The notes under the pieces were generated by a model. It had not been told where the DNA came from. It saw only the letters and a program-made list of their open reading frames with translations, and ran no database searches. Shown in pieces: positions 41,145 through 53,122 of a DNA stretch of 64,000 bases. A program made the position numbers and the translations under genes. The stretch is taken from contig NC_089314.1 in assembly GCF_036669915.1 (NCBI RefSeq), forward strand, positions 1,302,470-1,366,469, read 5' to 3'. Origin of the DNA: Pocillopora verrucosa (lineage: Eukaryota; Cnidaria; Anthozoa; Scleractinia; Pocilloporidae). How positions within the stretch are numbered: position 1 is the stretch's first letter; each line of letters opens with the position of its first letter.

Positions 41145-43987
41145 TCAATGTGCACTACCTTTTCGGTATTGATTTCCTCCAGAATAAGAACCTGAGTAGC
41201 CATCGTCGTACCCACCATCATAACCTCCGCCACCTCCTCCTCCATAACTTCTGCTCCCATAACCACCTCCTATGAAAGAAAAAACACAACACTTTGATTG
41301 ATTTTTAGGAAGATGCAAAGTGTTAACTAACCAAAATATCAACTTCCTAGCATTGCTCTAGACAATTAATTCACTTCACTTCTCTTTGTCTTTACATCAT
41401 TTACCAGACTTTCCATATTGCTGAGTGTTGGACTGTCCTACAAATTGGTCAATTGTTGGATATGCCCTCAAACTTGCTTTCTATGTTAATTTTACAGGAC
41501 TATACCTTATCAACTAGGCAATAGGGTTGTACTGGAGATAATTGTGATAACATCTTTAGTGTATCCAAAAAATTGAAGAGCAATTTTCCCAAAGGGAAGT
41601 GAGAAGTCACATGTACATAAGCAACTCAGACATGATGATATTTGCAGTAAGAGTCAGCAACAGGGGGCCTCTATAGCTTTTACCATAAGCGGCTGTGCTG
41701 TAAGGCAAAAGCCAAACTCGAGAGCTTGCTTGCAAGATAACCAGACAGTGGTGGTAGACTGCTGATAGCTGGCTTTTACTGAAACTTCAGCCTATCTGCC
41801 AGAAATGTTATGGCTAGTCATACCTCCTCCTCCACCATAGCTCCTTTCTCTGTATCCTCCACCTCCTCCTCTGCCTCCCCTGCCACCTCGGAATCCTCCT
41901 CCTCCACCCCGTCTGTAACCACCACCTCCTCCGCCTCCTCCACCTCTTGCATTTGCTTTTGATACTTTGATTGTTCGACCATCCAAATCCTTTCAAGAAT
42001 TTTTAAAGTAAGCAGTGTTCACATAGTCTTAAAACTATTAAACTGTTCCTCTGATATCTTTTCTATCAATTCAAAAACAGAAACTGTTTTTTCTCTAAAG
42101 CACTGAGAGAGAAAAACACATCTTTTATCATTACTGCCTATACACAACATGAATTTTAAAAGCAAGAATTAATAATTAATTCACAATTTGTGTGCAGCCA
42201 AGAAGAAATAACTTATCACATGTTAATATACTGCTCCATACTGCTCTCTATGCATGTCCTTGAGTGCGGATAAGAAGAATTTGTTTAAGAATCAAGGTTA
42301 TTTTATTGGTGATCATTTCCTTTATTCTCAGGACCCTACTGTTTGATCCAGGGGTGATATTGTATAGAGAAACTGAGCAACTGACTCAGTCCTTGGGACA
42401 AGATGAGATTGCCTAAACTAAAAACAATTGTGTGCAAAATACAATCTGAGCATTAGAAAAGTCAAATCTTACAGTTTCATTCAATTCCTCAACCGCCCTT
42501 TGGATATCATCCGCTGAATTCACTGTTACAAAGCCAAACCCTCTTGATCGGCCTGGATCTTCTCGTTCCATGACAATTTTAGCTGTTGAAAAGCAAAGAG
42601 GTTCACACATAAGAAATTTATATTGTTGTTTGGAATTTTTCTAATTCTTCAAAAGAGAATACATTCACAACTTTCAAGACACCACAAAAATAAACCAACC
42701 CTATCTACAAGGAACTCTTGTGATGAGATGTTGATGCTGTTCTTTCAACAAATAATTTATCTGATAAAAGTACCCAAGTTTTAAGTTTCTTCCACCTCTT
42801 TGTAGATGTTTTTCGAACAGAACCATTGAAAAACCCACATAATGACAAGCTTAAATCTAGATCTACCTACTACATCAATTCCACCTTATCTAAAATTCAA
42901 TAGTTGCTCTCCAGAAACACAAATCAAGAATCATTGAGACGAAAACACCTTACTAAGAATTCCAAAAGCATACTCAAGTTCACACTTTAAAAGTTTATGA
43001 CTCTTATCACTGAGTTTTCATAGGTAATTGTAGGTCTACCTTTTGACCTATTTCTATGTGAATTTTATTAGCTAATTCACCCAAAGAATTGGTTAGTTAG
43101 CAAGTCCTAATTTAAATTTTCTGCTTTAAAACTGAAACCGCACAAATAGCACAGGAATAAGTCACCAACTCCATTCTGCCACTGCGTGAGATTAACAAAC
43201 AAAACTGTGGAAATAGGCCAACACCTGAAATCTAAGACGTAATTTCTCCGATTTCACGGCTTCCCTGTCAATTCGAAGGCTGGGAAAAGTACACTGTTTG
43301 TTCTGATATTCCCCTCAACAACAGCTTTAACAACTTGAAACTTAGGAGATTTTTGTGGGCACCACCAATTGAATATCTCTTAACACAACTTCGAGATTAC
43401 CGATTTCCACCTTCGGTCAATGACGGACCTTGTAGTATCAGAATCATCAACTCTCACTCTAACAGCCGATAACGCTGGATTGCTAACGATCAGTACACTC
43501 TAGTACGATCGTGGCTTGCATTTCCCATGTTAGTTATAAAGCTATAAAGTCAATGCTTAACGATTTACACTGATGAGTGAAGTTCTCGAAAACTCCCTCG
43601 CTCTCTCATCAACCCACCGCGTGCTCGATGGCGACATGACGTGAAGCTACCATTATAATAGCTGTTCACGTAATTTCTTTAGATTCCAAATTCTTCCTTG
43701 ATTGAGACACAACTGACAGAGAAAAACCCGACGATTGTTATGATAATAAACTAGAAAACTGACCATGAACGCCGCGAACGTACACTGAAATAAATTGCGC
43801 CATTTTCTTAAATTTTCTTACAACGAATTTCCTTCTAAGAACTGATTAAAAAGCTCACCAGCCATTAGATTAGGCCGTGTTATAACTAACCTTCTACAAC
43901 TTCCACTACTTTTTCAAAACAGATTTTGAGAGATTCATCGTCAGTGGTGTAGCTTAAATTACCAACATAGATTTTGTGCTCCTCCAT
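41145..43987 (-). CDS. Glycine-rich RRM protein A (CIRBP/RBM3-like), four coding exons
   Basis: Minus-strand exons are 43987-43891, 42582-42473, 41989-41824 and 41269-41145 (498 bases, 165 residues), with intron phases 1, 0 and 1. Residues 1-80 are one RNA-recognition motif with RNP2 IYVGNL and RNP1 RGFGFVTV, the layout of cold-inducible RNA-binding protein and plant GRPs. The remainder is arginine/glycine-rich with YGG, RGG and SYGGG motifs and ends in GSYSGGNQYRKGSAH, a disordered RNA-binding tail prone to phase separation. Family members bind pre-mRNA and mRNA in nucleus and stress granules and affect splicing and stability. Gene B at 46660-51118 is its paralogue in the same orientation. 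The 2.7-kb and 1.3-kb introns hold only repeats. The exact orthologue within the hnRNP/CIRBP group cannot be fixed by eye. Confidence 0.92.
42265..42370 (-). repeat. Fragment of TTAACCC MITE-like family, inverted
   Basis: GGTGATCATTTCCTTTATTC is the reverse complement of the GAATAAAGGAAATGATCACC block of the family. The flanking GATCCAGGGGTGATATTGT corresponds to the CACCCCTGAATC part. Only the left half is recognisable. It lies in the second intron of RRM gene A. Confidence 0.5.
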
Positions 43988-44224
43988 TTTGACTGCACAC
44001 ACCTCGTGTTCTTTCTTACTTGGCACGGAGTCCTAGAAATTCTGGTCAAACCAGTTTCTAAGTCACCTGACTACTACTGTCTGTCATTGGTCTGAAAACG
44101 AGCACGAGGTTTCCTGATCAACAACAGAACTAACGTTCTGAACCTCAGAGGAGTTCGGAGAAGAAAGTAAATACAACGAAAGAGATACGACTGTCACCAA
44201 GACTAGATCGGCTATTCTTACACT

Positions 44225-44420
44225 TCGCTCTGACGGAGGGCTAACGTTCGAAACATCAGCCTTGAAACTCTTTGCAACGTCGTATAGTTCGCTTCATTCG
44301 CTCTGACGAAGGGCTGACGCTCGAAACGTCAGTTTTGAATTTAACTCGTTACGGTGGCCAGTTTACATTATCAACTCAGTTGATATATCAAATGGTCTTG
44401 TTATTCCTGCACTTCGCCGT
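44225..44420 (+). repeat. Dispersed repeat, CTGACGA/GAAACGTCAG family, copy 3 with a doubled core
   Basis: Two tandem cores are present: CTCTGACGGAGGGCTAACGT followed by TCGAAACATCAG, then GCTCTGACGAAGGGCTGACG followed by CTCGAAACGTCAG. The right side has TTATCAACTCAGTTGATA, matching the CAACTGAGTTG segment of the copy at 6538-6690 in opposite orientation. It sits about 240 bases upstream of the RRM gene A start, inside or next to its promoter. Confidence 0.65.
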
Positions 44421-46009
44421 AGTTATTCTTTTACAGTTCCATTCACGACCCCCTTTCTAACGCGAGTAAAAGAATTTATGCGTTACCAACCGTGACTGAT
44501 AAATGACAGGAAGTTCACAATACCCGTATAGGACTGTTACGCAACGTTGCGAACACTGCTGATATCATAACTGCCGAAAAACGTTGTTTCTTGTAACGTG
44601 ACGAATAAGAGGAGGGAGAATGAAAAAAAGAAAGAGAAAAAAATGACAAATTAGCCACGGATGTAGTCAGCTACTATAAATACAAATTCCTTTGACGTGG
44701 GAACAAAGTGGACAATTTCGAACAGAGGAAAACAACGTTTAAGGGCGTTTCCTGTGATTCCATATGCAAAAAGCGCCCATCTTACCCGCTCAGGTTGCCG
44801 GTCTTTTCTCAATCCCTGCTCATCGCAATGTAGTACTTTACTTCTATTTAGCGTTTGCCTGTTCAAATTATAGGTCAGAGTAAACGTCAGATTTCATCTT
44901 TAACCGATGAATACAAACATAGTAGTTTGGAATTCCCTTTGTTCTCATTCTTTCTTTTTCCAAGATCACACAAGACACCAAAACGTGGTACAGACATCAT
45001 TAACCGGCTCGTGTGTCCCTCTCATGTTTTTGCCACATTTTTACAGATACATCTAATTGTATCAACTTTGTCATAGAAAAAAGCGATGAAAGAATAAGGG
45101 GGAAAAAAAAAGGCCAGATTCAAATTAATCACCATGAAGCATACGCACACGACGCTAACAAATTACTATAATTACCTTTTTCCCCCACGTTTGGAATTAC
45201 TTGAAATTTCTATACAACTTCTGTTAATCTCTAGAGGTTTGAAATAATTTTTGAGTGGAAATTCTGTGAAAATTGTTTGGCTGCCGGACATAGAGCTTAA
45301 GGTTAGTTTTAAATTTTAAATCCCTATTTTGGCTTTACCTTTATAAAGGGGCTTTTTTCTAAGACAATGTCGAACAAATGCTCCTTGTTAGTTCCAGAAA
45401 AAATGTTACGATAACAGTGAGGAGAATATGAATGCCAAGGTTAGGCTACAAAGGGTTATGGGTCAAAGAAAACCTAGCCCATCCCCCCTTAGATATCCTC
45501 AAATCCAATCTCCATCTATAGATAATTCAAATATGATAATTTTAATGTACCAAGAAAATCAACAACAAAATCAAGTGACTCAAGTTTACTTGACTGCTCT
45601 AATAATACTATGGTACATTATAATTACCATAATGATGTACCAAAAAAAAGAAATCCTCCTAAAAGCCTACAAAAACACAAACTATCTATTCAAACGCACA
45701 TGGAGTTTAAAGGAAAACAAGGCTGATTTTGTTGACACTCTTTTGTGTTTGTAGCTGTAATTCATGATACAAGGAAAGACCAGGAATATATTAAAATAAT
45801 AAAAAAATGGCACTTTGGATTGGAAAGTGGACTTTCAGTAGTGGTGACAACACAGTTGATGTTTCTTTTTAATAAGGTACAATAATCATTTTTCAACTAT
45901 TTTGAACAGGCAAGCATAGAAAAAAAATTGTTTAAACATCTTAAACTAAATTAACAAGAACTTAAAATATGTATGAATTTCTGCTCTTCATATAAGTAAC
46001 CATTTCTGC
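44421..46009. other. Intergenic region between the two RRM genes
   Basis: This spans the upstream side of gene A and the downstream side of gene B. The open frame at 45428-45754 is AT-rich, with internal near-repeats around ATGTACCAA, and lacks features of a real protein. I see no supported gene. Confidence 0.45.
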
Positions 46010-46290
46010 ACAATAAATGGATCATCAGAACATCAGAGAGCCAAACATCATTAGCTGAGGTTTTCATAGTAGTAAGCACACAGGACAATAACACAGGAAA
46101 CTTCAGAGCACTAAACATCATAAGCTGAGGTTTATCATTCATCACGTTTCAGGACAGCAAACTGAATTTTTATGTCTTGTTCTATGACCTCAGCACATCA
46201 ATGCATAACAGACTGACAGGAACATAGTTGAATCACGGAAGTAGAACAGATGGCCTTTTAGAAAATGAACAAACAGAAGAAATTGAGTCA
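46010..46290 (-). promoter_or_regulatory. Conserved block downstream of RRM gene B, probable 3'UTR element
   Basis: This is the partner of 39960-40255. About 190 bases align almost gap-free with roughly one change in ten, then similarity continues more weakly (GTTGAATCACGGAAGTAGAA, GGCCTTTTA). Gene B's stop codon at 46660 is followed within about 20 bases by a donor-like CACAG|GTAAGG, so this block may be a separately spliced 3'UTR exon. Both copies keep GTGATGA/TTGATGA then repeated TGATGTT in transcript sense. Confidence 0.6.
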
Positions 46291-46659
46291 TTCAAGTTTG
46301 TGCAAATTGTATCCCACCCCTAAAAACCTAGCTTGAATCATGAAAACATCACCCAACAGAACCATTCCTGATTTTGATTAATAAACAGTAAGATTGTAAG
46401 TTTACAACTTAACCCAGGCTGACCGAGTAGTCTGCAATATTTCTATTCAGTGTATAATGAGGTAACTCTCAGCCTTGCTCCTGTTAAAAAGAAGCCTGGC
46501 AACTATTGCAGAAATGCAATATTCTACATCAAGTCACACAGGGTTATTAAGGAACATCATCCCCAATTATATACAATGATATAATGCCTAAGAAGAACAA
46601 CTACATCTCTATCATCAAGGTAATATTGGATCTTTACCTTACCTGTGGTCATGTCCTTT

Positions 46660-49600
46660 TTAATAATTATAACCACTGCCACCACTGTAGTAGTAGTTTC
46701 CAGAACCGTCACCACCACCACCACCAGTGTAGCCTTGTGCATAGGTTGAACCACCCCCAAAGTTCCCACCTCCATAGCCTCCACCACCTACCAAAGAGAA
46801 ACAATAGCCCATAAAATTGGCTTAACCACTCTTCATGTCTTGGTTAATATGGCTAAATGAACAACTGTGAAACTTGCCAATTGTTGTACTTGTTAATGCC
46901 ATTTGTTATGGTATACATGTAAGTGATATTTTGGTGAGTCTGAAGGCACACTGTGTTGCTAAAAAGAAAGGACACAAAATTGCAAAACTGCCTTGAAGTA
47001 AGATTTTTAGCCAAACTGAATAAATGGAAAATGAAACAAAAAAAAAAAGTAAATAAATTTTGAAGCCAAATAATCAGGGGAACATCTAACAGACACACTC
47101 ACTCTTGGTCAAGACTCCTAACTCTCAAAGTCTACCCCTAGCAGAACATAAGTAAGTAACAGGAAACACAATAAAATTCTAATGGTAATGCTAGAATGGA
47201 CTCTCAATCTGTCCTAAATTTTATTAATTTATTTGCAATATTTAGACAGCTGGCATGTTCAGTTTATTTAAACTGGGTCCTGTAAAAAACATAACAAGGC
47301 CAGATAGAGAATGTTAAAATACACTATAAAACAGACAGGTAATGGGCTTAATGAAAAATATCAACTGAGGAAATTCATTTGATTAAGATCATAATGAGTT
47401 TGACATAAGATCTTGGGAGTGAGCAGGTTACCATTTCTTTGGATTAACAATGTGATGCCCAAAATAGAACTGGCATTTCCTTTCCAGAGAGAAACAACCA
47501 TGTAGATCTATGAAGGTCAGTCATAAGTGGGTTCATGCAAGTTTGCATCAACATTATGAATTTACCTCCACTAAAACCACCACGTCTTCCTCTGCCATAT
47601 CCTCCACCTCTGCCTCCTCGGCCTCCTCTAGTCCGCCCTTCAGAGCTGCCGCCTCCACCACGGGAGTTTGCTTTATGTACTTTGATTGTTCTGCCATCAA
47701 GTTCCTTGAAGACAAATTAGAACTAATGTTTCTGTTTTGTTGCAGTGTTTAGCACAGTCAAACAAGCATTATAATAAAATCTTACTCATCAAAAGATTTT
47801 GTTTCTGACCAATGCCCACTACTGTTGTTATTGATGTGGCACTATGTCAATGCCACCCTAAATGATTACATCATTGGATTGCCTATCTTATACTGAGTTT
47901 ATTATTAATTGCAAGAATCAAATTTCATAATTTAGTACCCAGCATGCATAACTGGAATGAATAAAAAGATCATTTGTGAACTAAAAAACTTCCCAGCTAT
48001 TGATGACAAGACTTCTAGACAAGACACTGATATTACCATCATCATAACTTTTTAAGCTTTTCTTAAGCTTTGGTTGGTTTAGTGCCTTGAGTGTTAGTGT
48101 GTAGCCTACATTGTATTCTCCTCCAACAAGTGTTTGGCTGTGCTAACAAACTGTGATATGGTGACCAGCTTGCTAAAAACCATCATGAACTTGTGAACTA
48201 AAAAACTTCCTGGCTATCAATAACAAGACCTCTAAGCAGAGACACTCATATTACTATAACCATAATTTTTCATGCTTTTCTTAAGCTTTCATTGGTTTAG
48301 TGTCTTGGGTGCTAGTTTATAACCTTCATTGTATTCTCCTCTCACAAGTGTTTGGCTGGGCTAACAAACTGTAACCTGCTTGCTAAAAAACATTATGCAG
48401 ATTCAAAATATCATTTTCTTAAGGACAGGAAAGTTCCTAACACCTGATTTAAATTTGACACTAACTGATTCCCCTAAAATAATTTTTGATACCTCAGTAG
48501 AAAAATCAAACATTTAAAGTGCATGCACCAACTTTATCCAGGACCAAGTTTGCTTCACGTTGAGTATGCATACACAAAGTCAAGATTATTTGGTGTAACT
48601 TATCAGATGTCAACACAATATTTCCTAAAATATGGGTAAAATTTAGAGAAATCTCACTCTTTTGATAACGAAAAAAGTATAAACTTTTAAGGTGGTAGAC
48701 CTTAAGTAAGATAATGATAGTAGATACAAAAATAGTGAATAAAAAGTAAATGAACGAACAAATGATATGTAAAGGAAGGAATAAATGGGCAGAACTTAGC
48801 ACAGAACAATCACAAATTGGTTCATTCACTGAATCCATGTTTAAATGGAATTTAGCAAAGTGGCTTATTGTAAACACCTCATCAAAATATATGTACTGTC
48901 GTATATTAGAGTGCCTATAAGAGGCAGCATCGTTGACAATGCCATTAGAAACGCAACAGGTTATTTATATTTCTCAGCTGAGAAAACAATTTTGTGATAG
49001 ACTTGAGTATATCAGATTCTTACCGTTTCATTAAGCCTTTCACATGCTTCTGTTACTGATGAACTGTCGTTAAAGGTGACAAAACCAAACCCTCTAGATC
49101 TTCCAGTCTCCCAATCCCTTATGACTTGAGCTACAGAAATAATAGAAACAAATCCTTGTAGACAGTTCTCTGATGGACACTTCACTCATAACCATGCTTA
49201 GAAAATTATTCTCCCCTTAACTCCCATGAGTGATTAAGACAGAATTTCTCCTTACAGTGTCAAAACAAAATCAAACAGAGAAGTGAGGAGAGTAAGGAAA
49301 ATATCAATTAGAGAATTATTTGTTGATTCAATACCAATTTCTCCGAAATAACATCATAGGAATTGTGTAGCAGACAGTAAGGAGAACTACTAATGAGTTC
49401 TAGGGAGTGAGAGGGGAGAAACTCCAAAAAACAGTGCCTCAGTTCATATTCTCTGACATGAAAAATACATAATCCATGGATGACAAGACACTGGAATTCT
49501 GGAAACAAACAAATAGACTACATTAGACAATCAATGAAACTTTGCATACTGTTACTTCCTGTCAAAAGGTTAGCAAAAAAAGAAGTTATCTTCCATTTGA

Positions 49601-51118
49601 CCACACCTATACAAATCTGGCCAAATGATGGCTCTGCTTGTCAGTTTATCCTTTGGTTCCATGCAGAGTCTAAATATGTTTGACTGATAAGTTCTGTGTG
49701 CTTCAAGGAAATCTACTTCAATAACTTCCTTATTCTTTTGCTTAAAAACAGATCTAGTTCCCACCACAGGCTAATATGGCTCTCATGTGCCACTTCATTA
49801 ACTTCCTCAATTAGAGTGCATAAGTGGTCCAAGATTTTAACTGATCTTTTTCCTTATCAATGGACACAAGGTTCTGAACAAATAGAGGATGAGGTCACTT
49901 TTGGGGTCCTCAACAGGTGTGTCAAAAGAAGCATAGGCTGTTGATGGTATATAATTTTTCCCAAAAAGATGATAATTAAGTACCGAAATCAAGTCTCTTA
50001 GAAACATGAACTATTTATGCTAAATGATTCCAAAGTAAAAGAGGTAATTTCGAGTAGGACTATGAAAGCATTTCATAACATCGATTGAAAAGAGTAGATG
50101 ACATGCACCACTCTAATGGAAAACTGTTTCACCATCATGTTGCTGAAAAAAGAAACTAGTGTTTGTGCCAATCACTTTGAAGATACTACAAGCAGAGGTT
50201 ATGAAGAGATTAGAAGAACAAAGACACTAACAAGGCCTTTCAGAGATAAAATAGGACAAAGGTTGCTAAAATAAGGGGAGGAAAGTTTTAAGACCATTCT
50301 TGACATAAAAGTAAGTTTAGGAAGTTTTATCCCAACGAAAATTGTTACAAGAGAAAGTTCTTTCAGAGGGACACACCATTAGTCCTTTTCATCGCATCAT
50401 GTACCACTCTTCCAGCCTCTTTTTGAAAACAAATCACCATCACATTTAGAGCATCCATCCAAAACCACATCCACATATTCCAAGGATTCACCATTTGCAT
50501 CATAGCAAGCTCCCCAACCATAGAAAAAGTTGTTATTTTGTAAATGAGTCGATGCTGGTCAATGCTACTCACTCTTGAGTATTACGCACGGAAAGGATGC
50601 GCAATGTATTACAAGGAAATTACTCTTACTTTATCCAATTTATAAAATATCTACTACAACTCGATAATCCATTTGTTTAGTCAATTGGCAATTTTTACCA
50701 AAAGATGCATGGATGACGATAAAATCCTTTCGGAAGAGGTCCGTTTAATTAGATGCCTGACACATTTTGACCGACATTACGACCGCGTGCTTCCGAAATA
50801 TGAAATTCATGTCGAAAAACGTGTCGTTTCATCAATTTCAAGAAAAGTACGATTACCACTTATTTAACGATCAAACAAATAAAGATTCATCCTTTTTACA
50901 ACACGATACACGTGTTACTTTCAAAGGTCAGTTTTAGGCAACATGAATAAGCTTTGGGTTTAGATGTAAAAGAAAAACGAGAGAGACATTCAAAAGAGCG
51001 TAAGCTTACCTTTTACAACGGCTCCAATCGAGCTAAAATGATCTTTGAGCCGATCTTCGTTCGTCTCAAACTTTAAAGAACCAACGTAGACCTTACATTC
51101 GTTATCACTTTCAGCCAT
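46660..51118 (-). CDS. Glycine-rich RRM protein B (CIRBP/RBM3-like), four coding exons
   Basis: Minus-strand exons are 51118-51010, 49130-49024, 47704-47566 and 46787-46660 (483 bases, 160 residues), with intron phases 1, 0 and 1 exactly as in gene A. RNP2 is VYVGSL and RNP1 is RGFGFVTF, within a single RRM. ELDGRTIKVHKANSRGG matches gene A's DLDGRTIKVSKANARGG at the RRM/tail border. The tail is RGG/GYGRGRR-rich, then GGGYGGGNF, ending YYYSGGSGYNY. The same RNA-binding and stress-granule role is expected from the family. N-termini and tail composition differ between paralogues: B is more acidic at the start and has fewer glycine runs. This suggests an old tandem duplication with subsequent divergence. 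Confidence 0.92.
47966..48400. repeat. Two tandem copies of an approximately 215-bp unit in RRM gene B intron 2
   Basis: Copy 1 (about 47970-48185) and copy 2 (about 48186-48400) both contain GTGAACTAAAAAACTTCC, GCTTTTCTTAAGCTTT, CATTGTATTCTCCTC, CAAGTGTTTGGCTG and GCTAACAAACTGT in the same order. Divergence is around one in eight. No coding capacity is visible; it is a local tandem duplication. Confidence 0.75.
49214..49428 (+). repeat. MITE-like repeat (TTAACCC family) in RRM gene B intron 1
   Basis: It starts CCTTAACTCCCATGAGTGAT, shares TCTCCTTACAGTGTCA, GAAAATATCAATTAGAGAAT, ATTGTGTAGCAGACAGTAAG and GAGTTCTAGGGAGTGAGAGG with the diverged copy at 9981-10177, and ends without a clean TAAAGGGTTAA. 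It is an older subfamily. Confidence 0.5.
50380..50545 (-). pseudogene. Possible coding remnant inside RRM gene B intron 1
   Basis: On the minus strand one frame reads about 45 residues with a cysteine pattern (YGWGACYDANGESLEY, then DGCSKCDGDLFSKRGW), ending at TGA. The composition looks protein-like, but there is no acceptor AG close upstream and no continuation. It could be a retroposed fragment or chance; I do not recognise the family. Confidence 0.2.
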
Positions 51119-53120
51119 TGTGGATAACTTCTATGGATACTCCTAAGAAATAAAAGAGCTTCACAACAGCAGGTCTAAACGCACATACTTTCCAATCTCG
51201 TGTTTTTCGCGCATTTAGGAAAAAACCTGCTAAACCGGTTTTTTATTTAATTCATTCCCAGTCTCCTTGACAGAGCGTTAGTGTGGCTGGTTGGTTTTGG
51301 GAAATAATAGGGATTCGAGTATGGGAACACCAAAAAAACACTGAGATATTTAAAAAACTGTAAAAAACCGAAAAAAAAATGCCTCTATCTCTGGCACTGT
51401 CTCCGTGGTGTACATAGTTGTTTGTTTTTCTCTGTAGATGCCAGAGACCCTCTGAGCTGATCAAGTCACCGGTTCGTTAACCTCTTCCTTATCTATTCAT
51501 CTGCTTATTGGACTACAGAGAGACTTCCAGAGGGAATGACAAACAGGCTAAAAAAACAGTCTGAGATCGTCATCTCGAGCTGTGCGTGTTCGACCATTTC
51601 GTTCAGGCGTTTCTTTTTATCATTATTATCATTTTTCCTTATTTTAAAGTTAGTAATTCGTTAGTTTTGTATTAATTTGTATTCTTTTTTTTCTTGGGGC
51701 TCATGGGAAAAAAAGGTTTGACCAGCCTCAGGCCCTGCAGAACAAGCGTTTTTCAGCCCGCGGGTAGATTTGAGACGAAGGGGAGTGTAGCGTTGCCGTC
51801 GTGTCTTCCGTTGTGGTTATGTCCTCACACATTATAACCAATAGAATGCAGTTTTACTTCTTCCAATCAAAGTGCGTTGTGATCGTGTCTTCTGCGTGTC
51901 ACTTCCCAACTAGGGGAGGGATGCAAAGCAAAAGTGTAAAAAGATCGTTAAGATTTCCGCGCTCGAAGTTTGAGAATTTCGTGGGCTATCCTTGACACCT
52001 TTTGGGACGCTTCGGATTGGTGAAAGAGTAAGATTCTGGTTGCGTTTTTAAGTGCGAGGTATTTGGGAAATTTCCTTCCATACGTTGGAAAGCCTAGGAA
52101 GACGAGAATTTGACATTGCCTCATGGCTTTCCTTACTTTTCTGTTGGAGCTAGTACAATAAGGTAACGTTTTCGTTGCACTTCATGCTATATTTTTTAAA
52201 TTTTAAATATTACAACCATTCTTCAAAGATCGCGTTCAAGTTTTGTGCTAAATTCCAGTAGATTTCATGTAGCTGCATGATACCTGGATTCATTGAATCC
52301 TTCTGTGTCGAGGACTGACTTTTTTATTTTGTTTGGGACATGCAACACTTGATATTACACGTCGATTAAAAACCAGGACAGCTCTCGGTGTTTCAATGAT
52401 CAAAAACTTGTGATTTTCTTCCAGCCTCAATAATTTGTATTATGTTGCATGTAGCAGTCTCATAGTGTCTACACTGGTGGCTATTATGGGTACAGTGGAA
52501 GACATGTATTCATTGTAAATGTATGGGGCTACGCAAAAATTCAGCTAGGATGTATGGTCGATGTTAAACTTCACATATCCTGGAAAGTTAACTTACAAAC
52601 TGCTTACACATATGATGAAGATCTGGTCTCTTATAAAGGATAGGGTGCTGGCTCCTAACGCTCTGCAGCAAGTAACAGTTGGGTCATCATTCTCTTTGCT
52701 CACCCAGAGGGGCACAAATTTGCAGCAAAATTACTCATCACTTAATAATATGTGCTTTTCTATTTATCTATCTACTTTCTTTCTTTTGATCTATTTAGAA
52801 TAAAGCCCCTTGAACTAAATTATGAGGAATACCACAATGATATGTATTTTGTTACCACATTTTACATACTTTTTCAATTGTGTGTTACAAACATTAAAAT
52901 GAAATAAATACTAATTCATGCACAAATGAATACTTAATTCAATACAGACTATTGCCCATTATTAGCGATTATTGCTCCTACACTTGTTAGCAAGAACTTG
53001 GTCTTGTTGGAGTTCATTGTGAGTGACTGGTAATCCATATATCAATGGAGACACTCTCTGCAACTATCTTTGTGAAGAAAATACCAATCCTTTCACCCTT
53101 ACTCAATATCATTCATACAG
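51119..53120. other. Divergent promoter region and 5'UTR of a plus-strand gene
   Basis: RRM gene B runs left from 51118, and a small gene appears to run right. A donor-like AATAAG|GTAACG at about 52161 could end an untranslated first exon spliced to the acceptor at 53120. Open frames here are short and unconvincing. Confidence 0.35.
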
Positions 53121-53122
53121 GC

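Noticed and set aside
41792-41996. Second minus-strand frame (Trp/Arg-rich) over the glycine-rich exon of RRM gene A
   Set aside because: It is a frame-shifted reading of GGN codons; the DLDGRTIKVSKA frame continues the RRM and splices in phase.
45428-45754. 108-codon plus-strand open frame between the RRM genes
   Set aside because: Its composition is AT-driven (Ile, Asn, Gln, Tyr) with no domain, and it lies in a likely downstream region with repeated ATGTACCAA; treated as chance.
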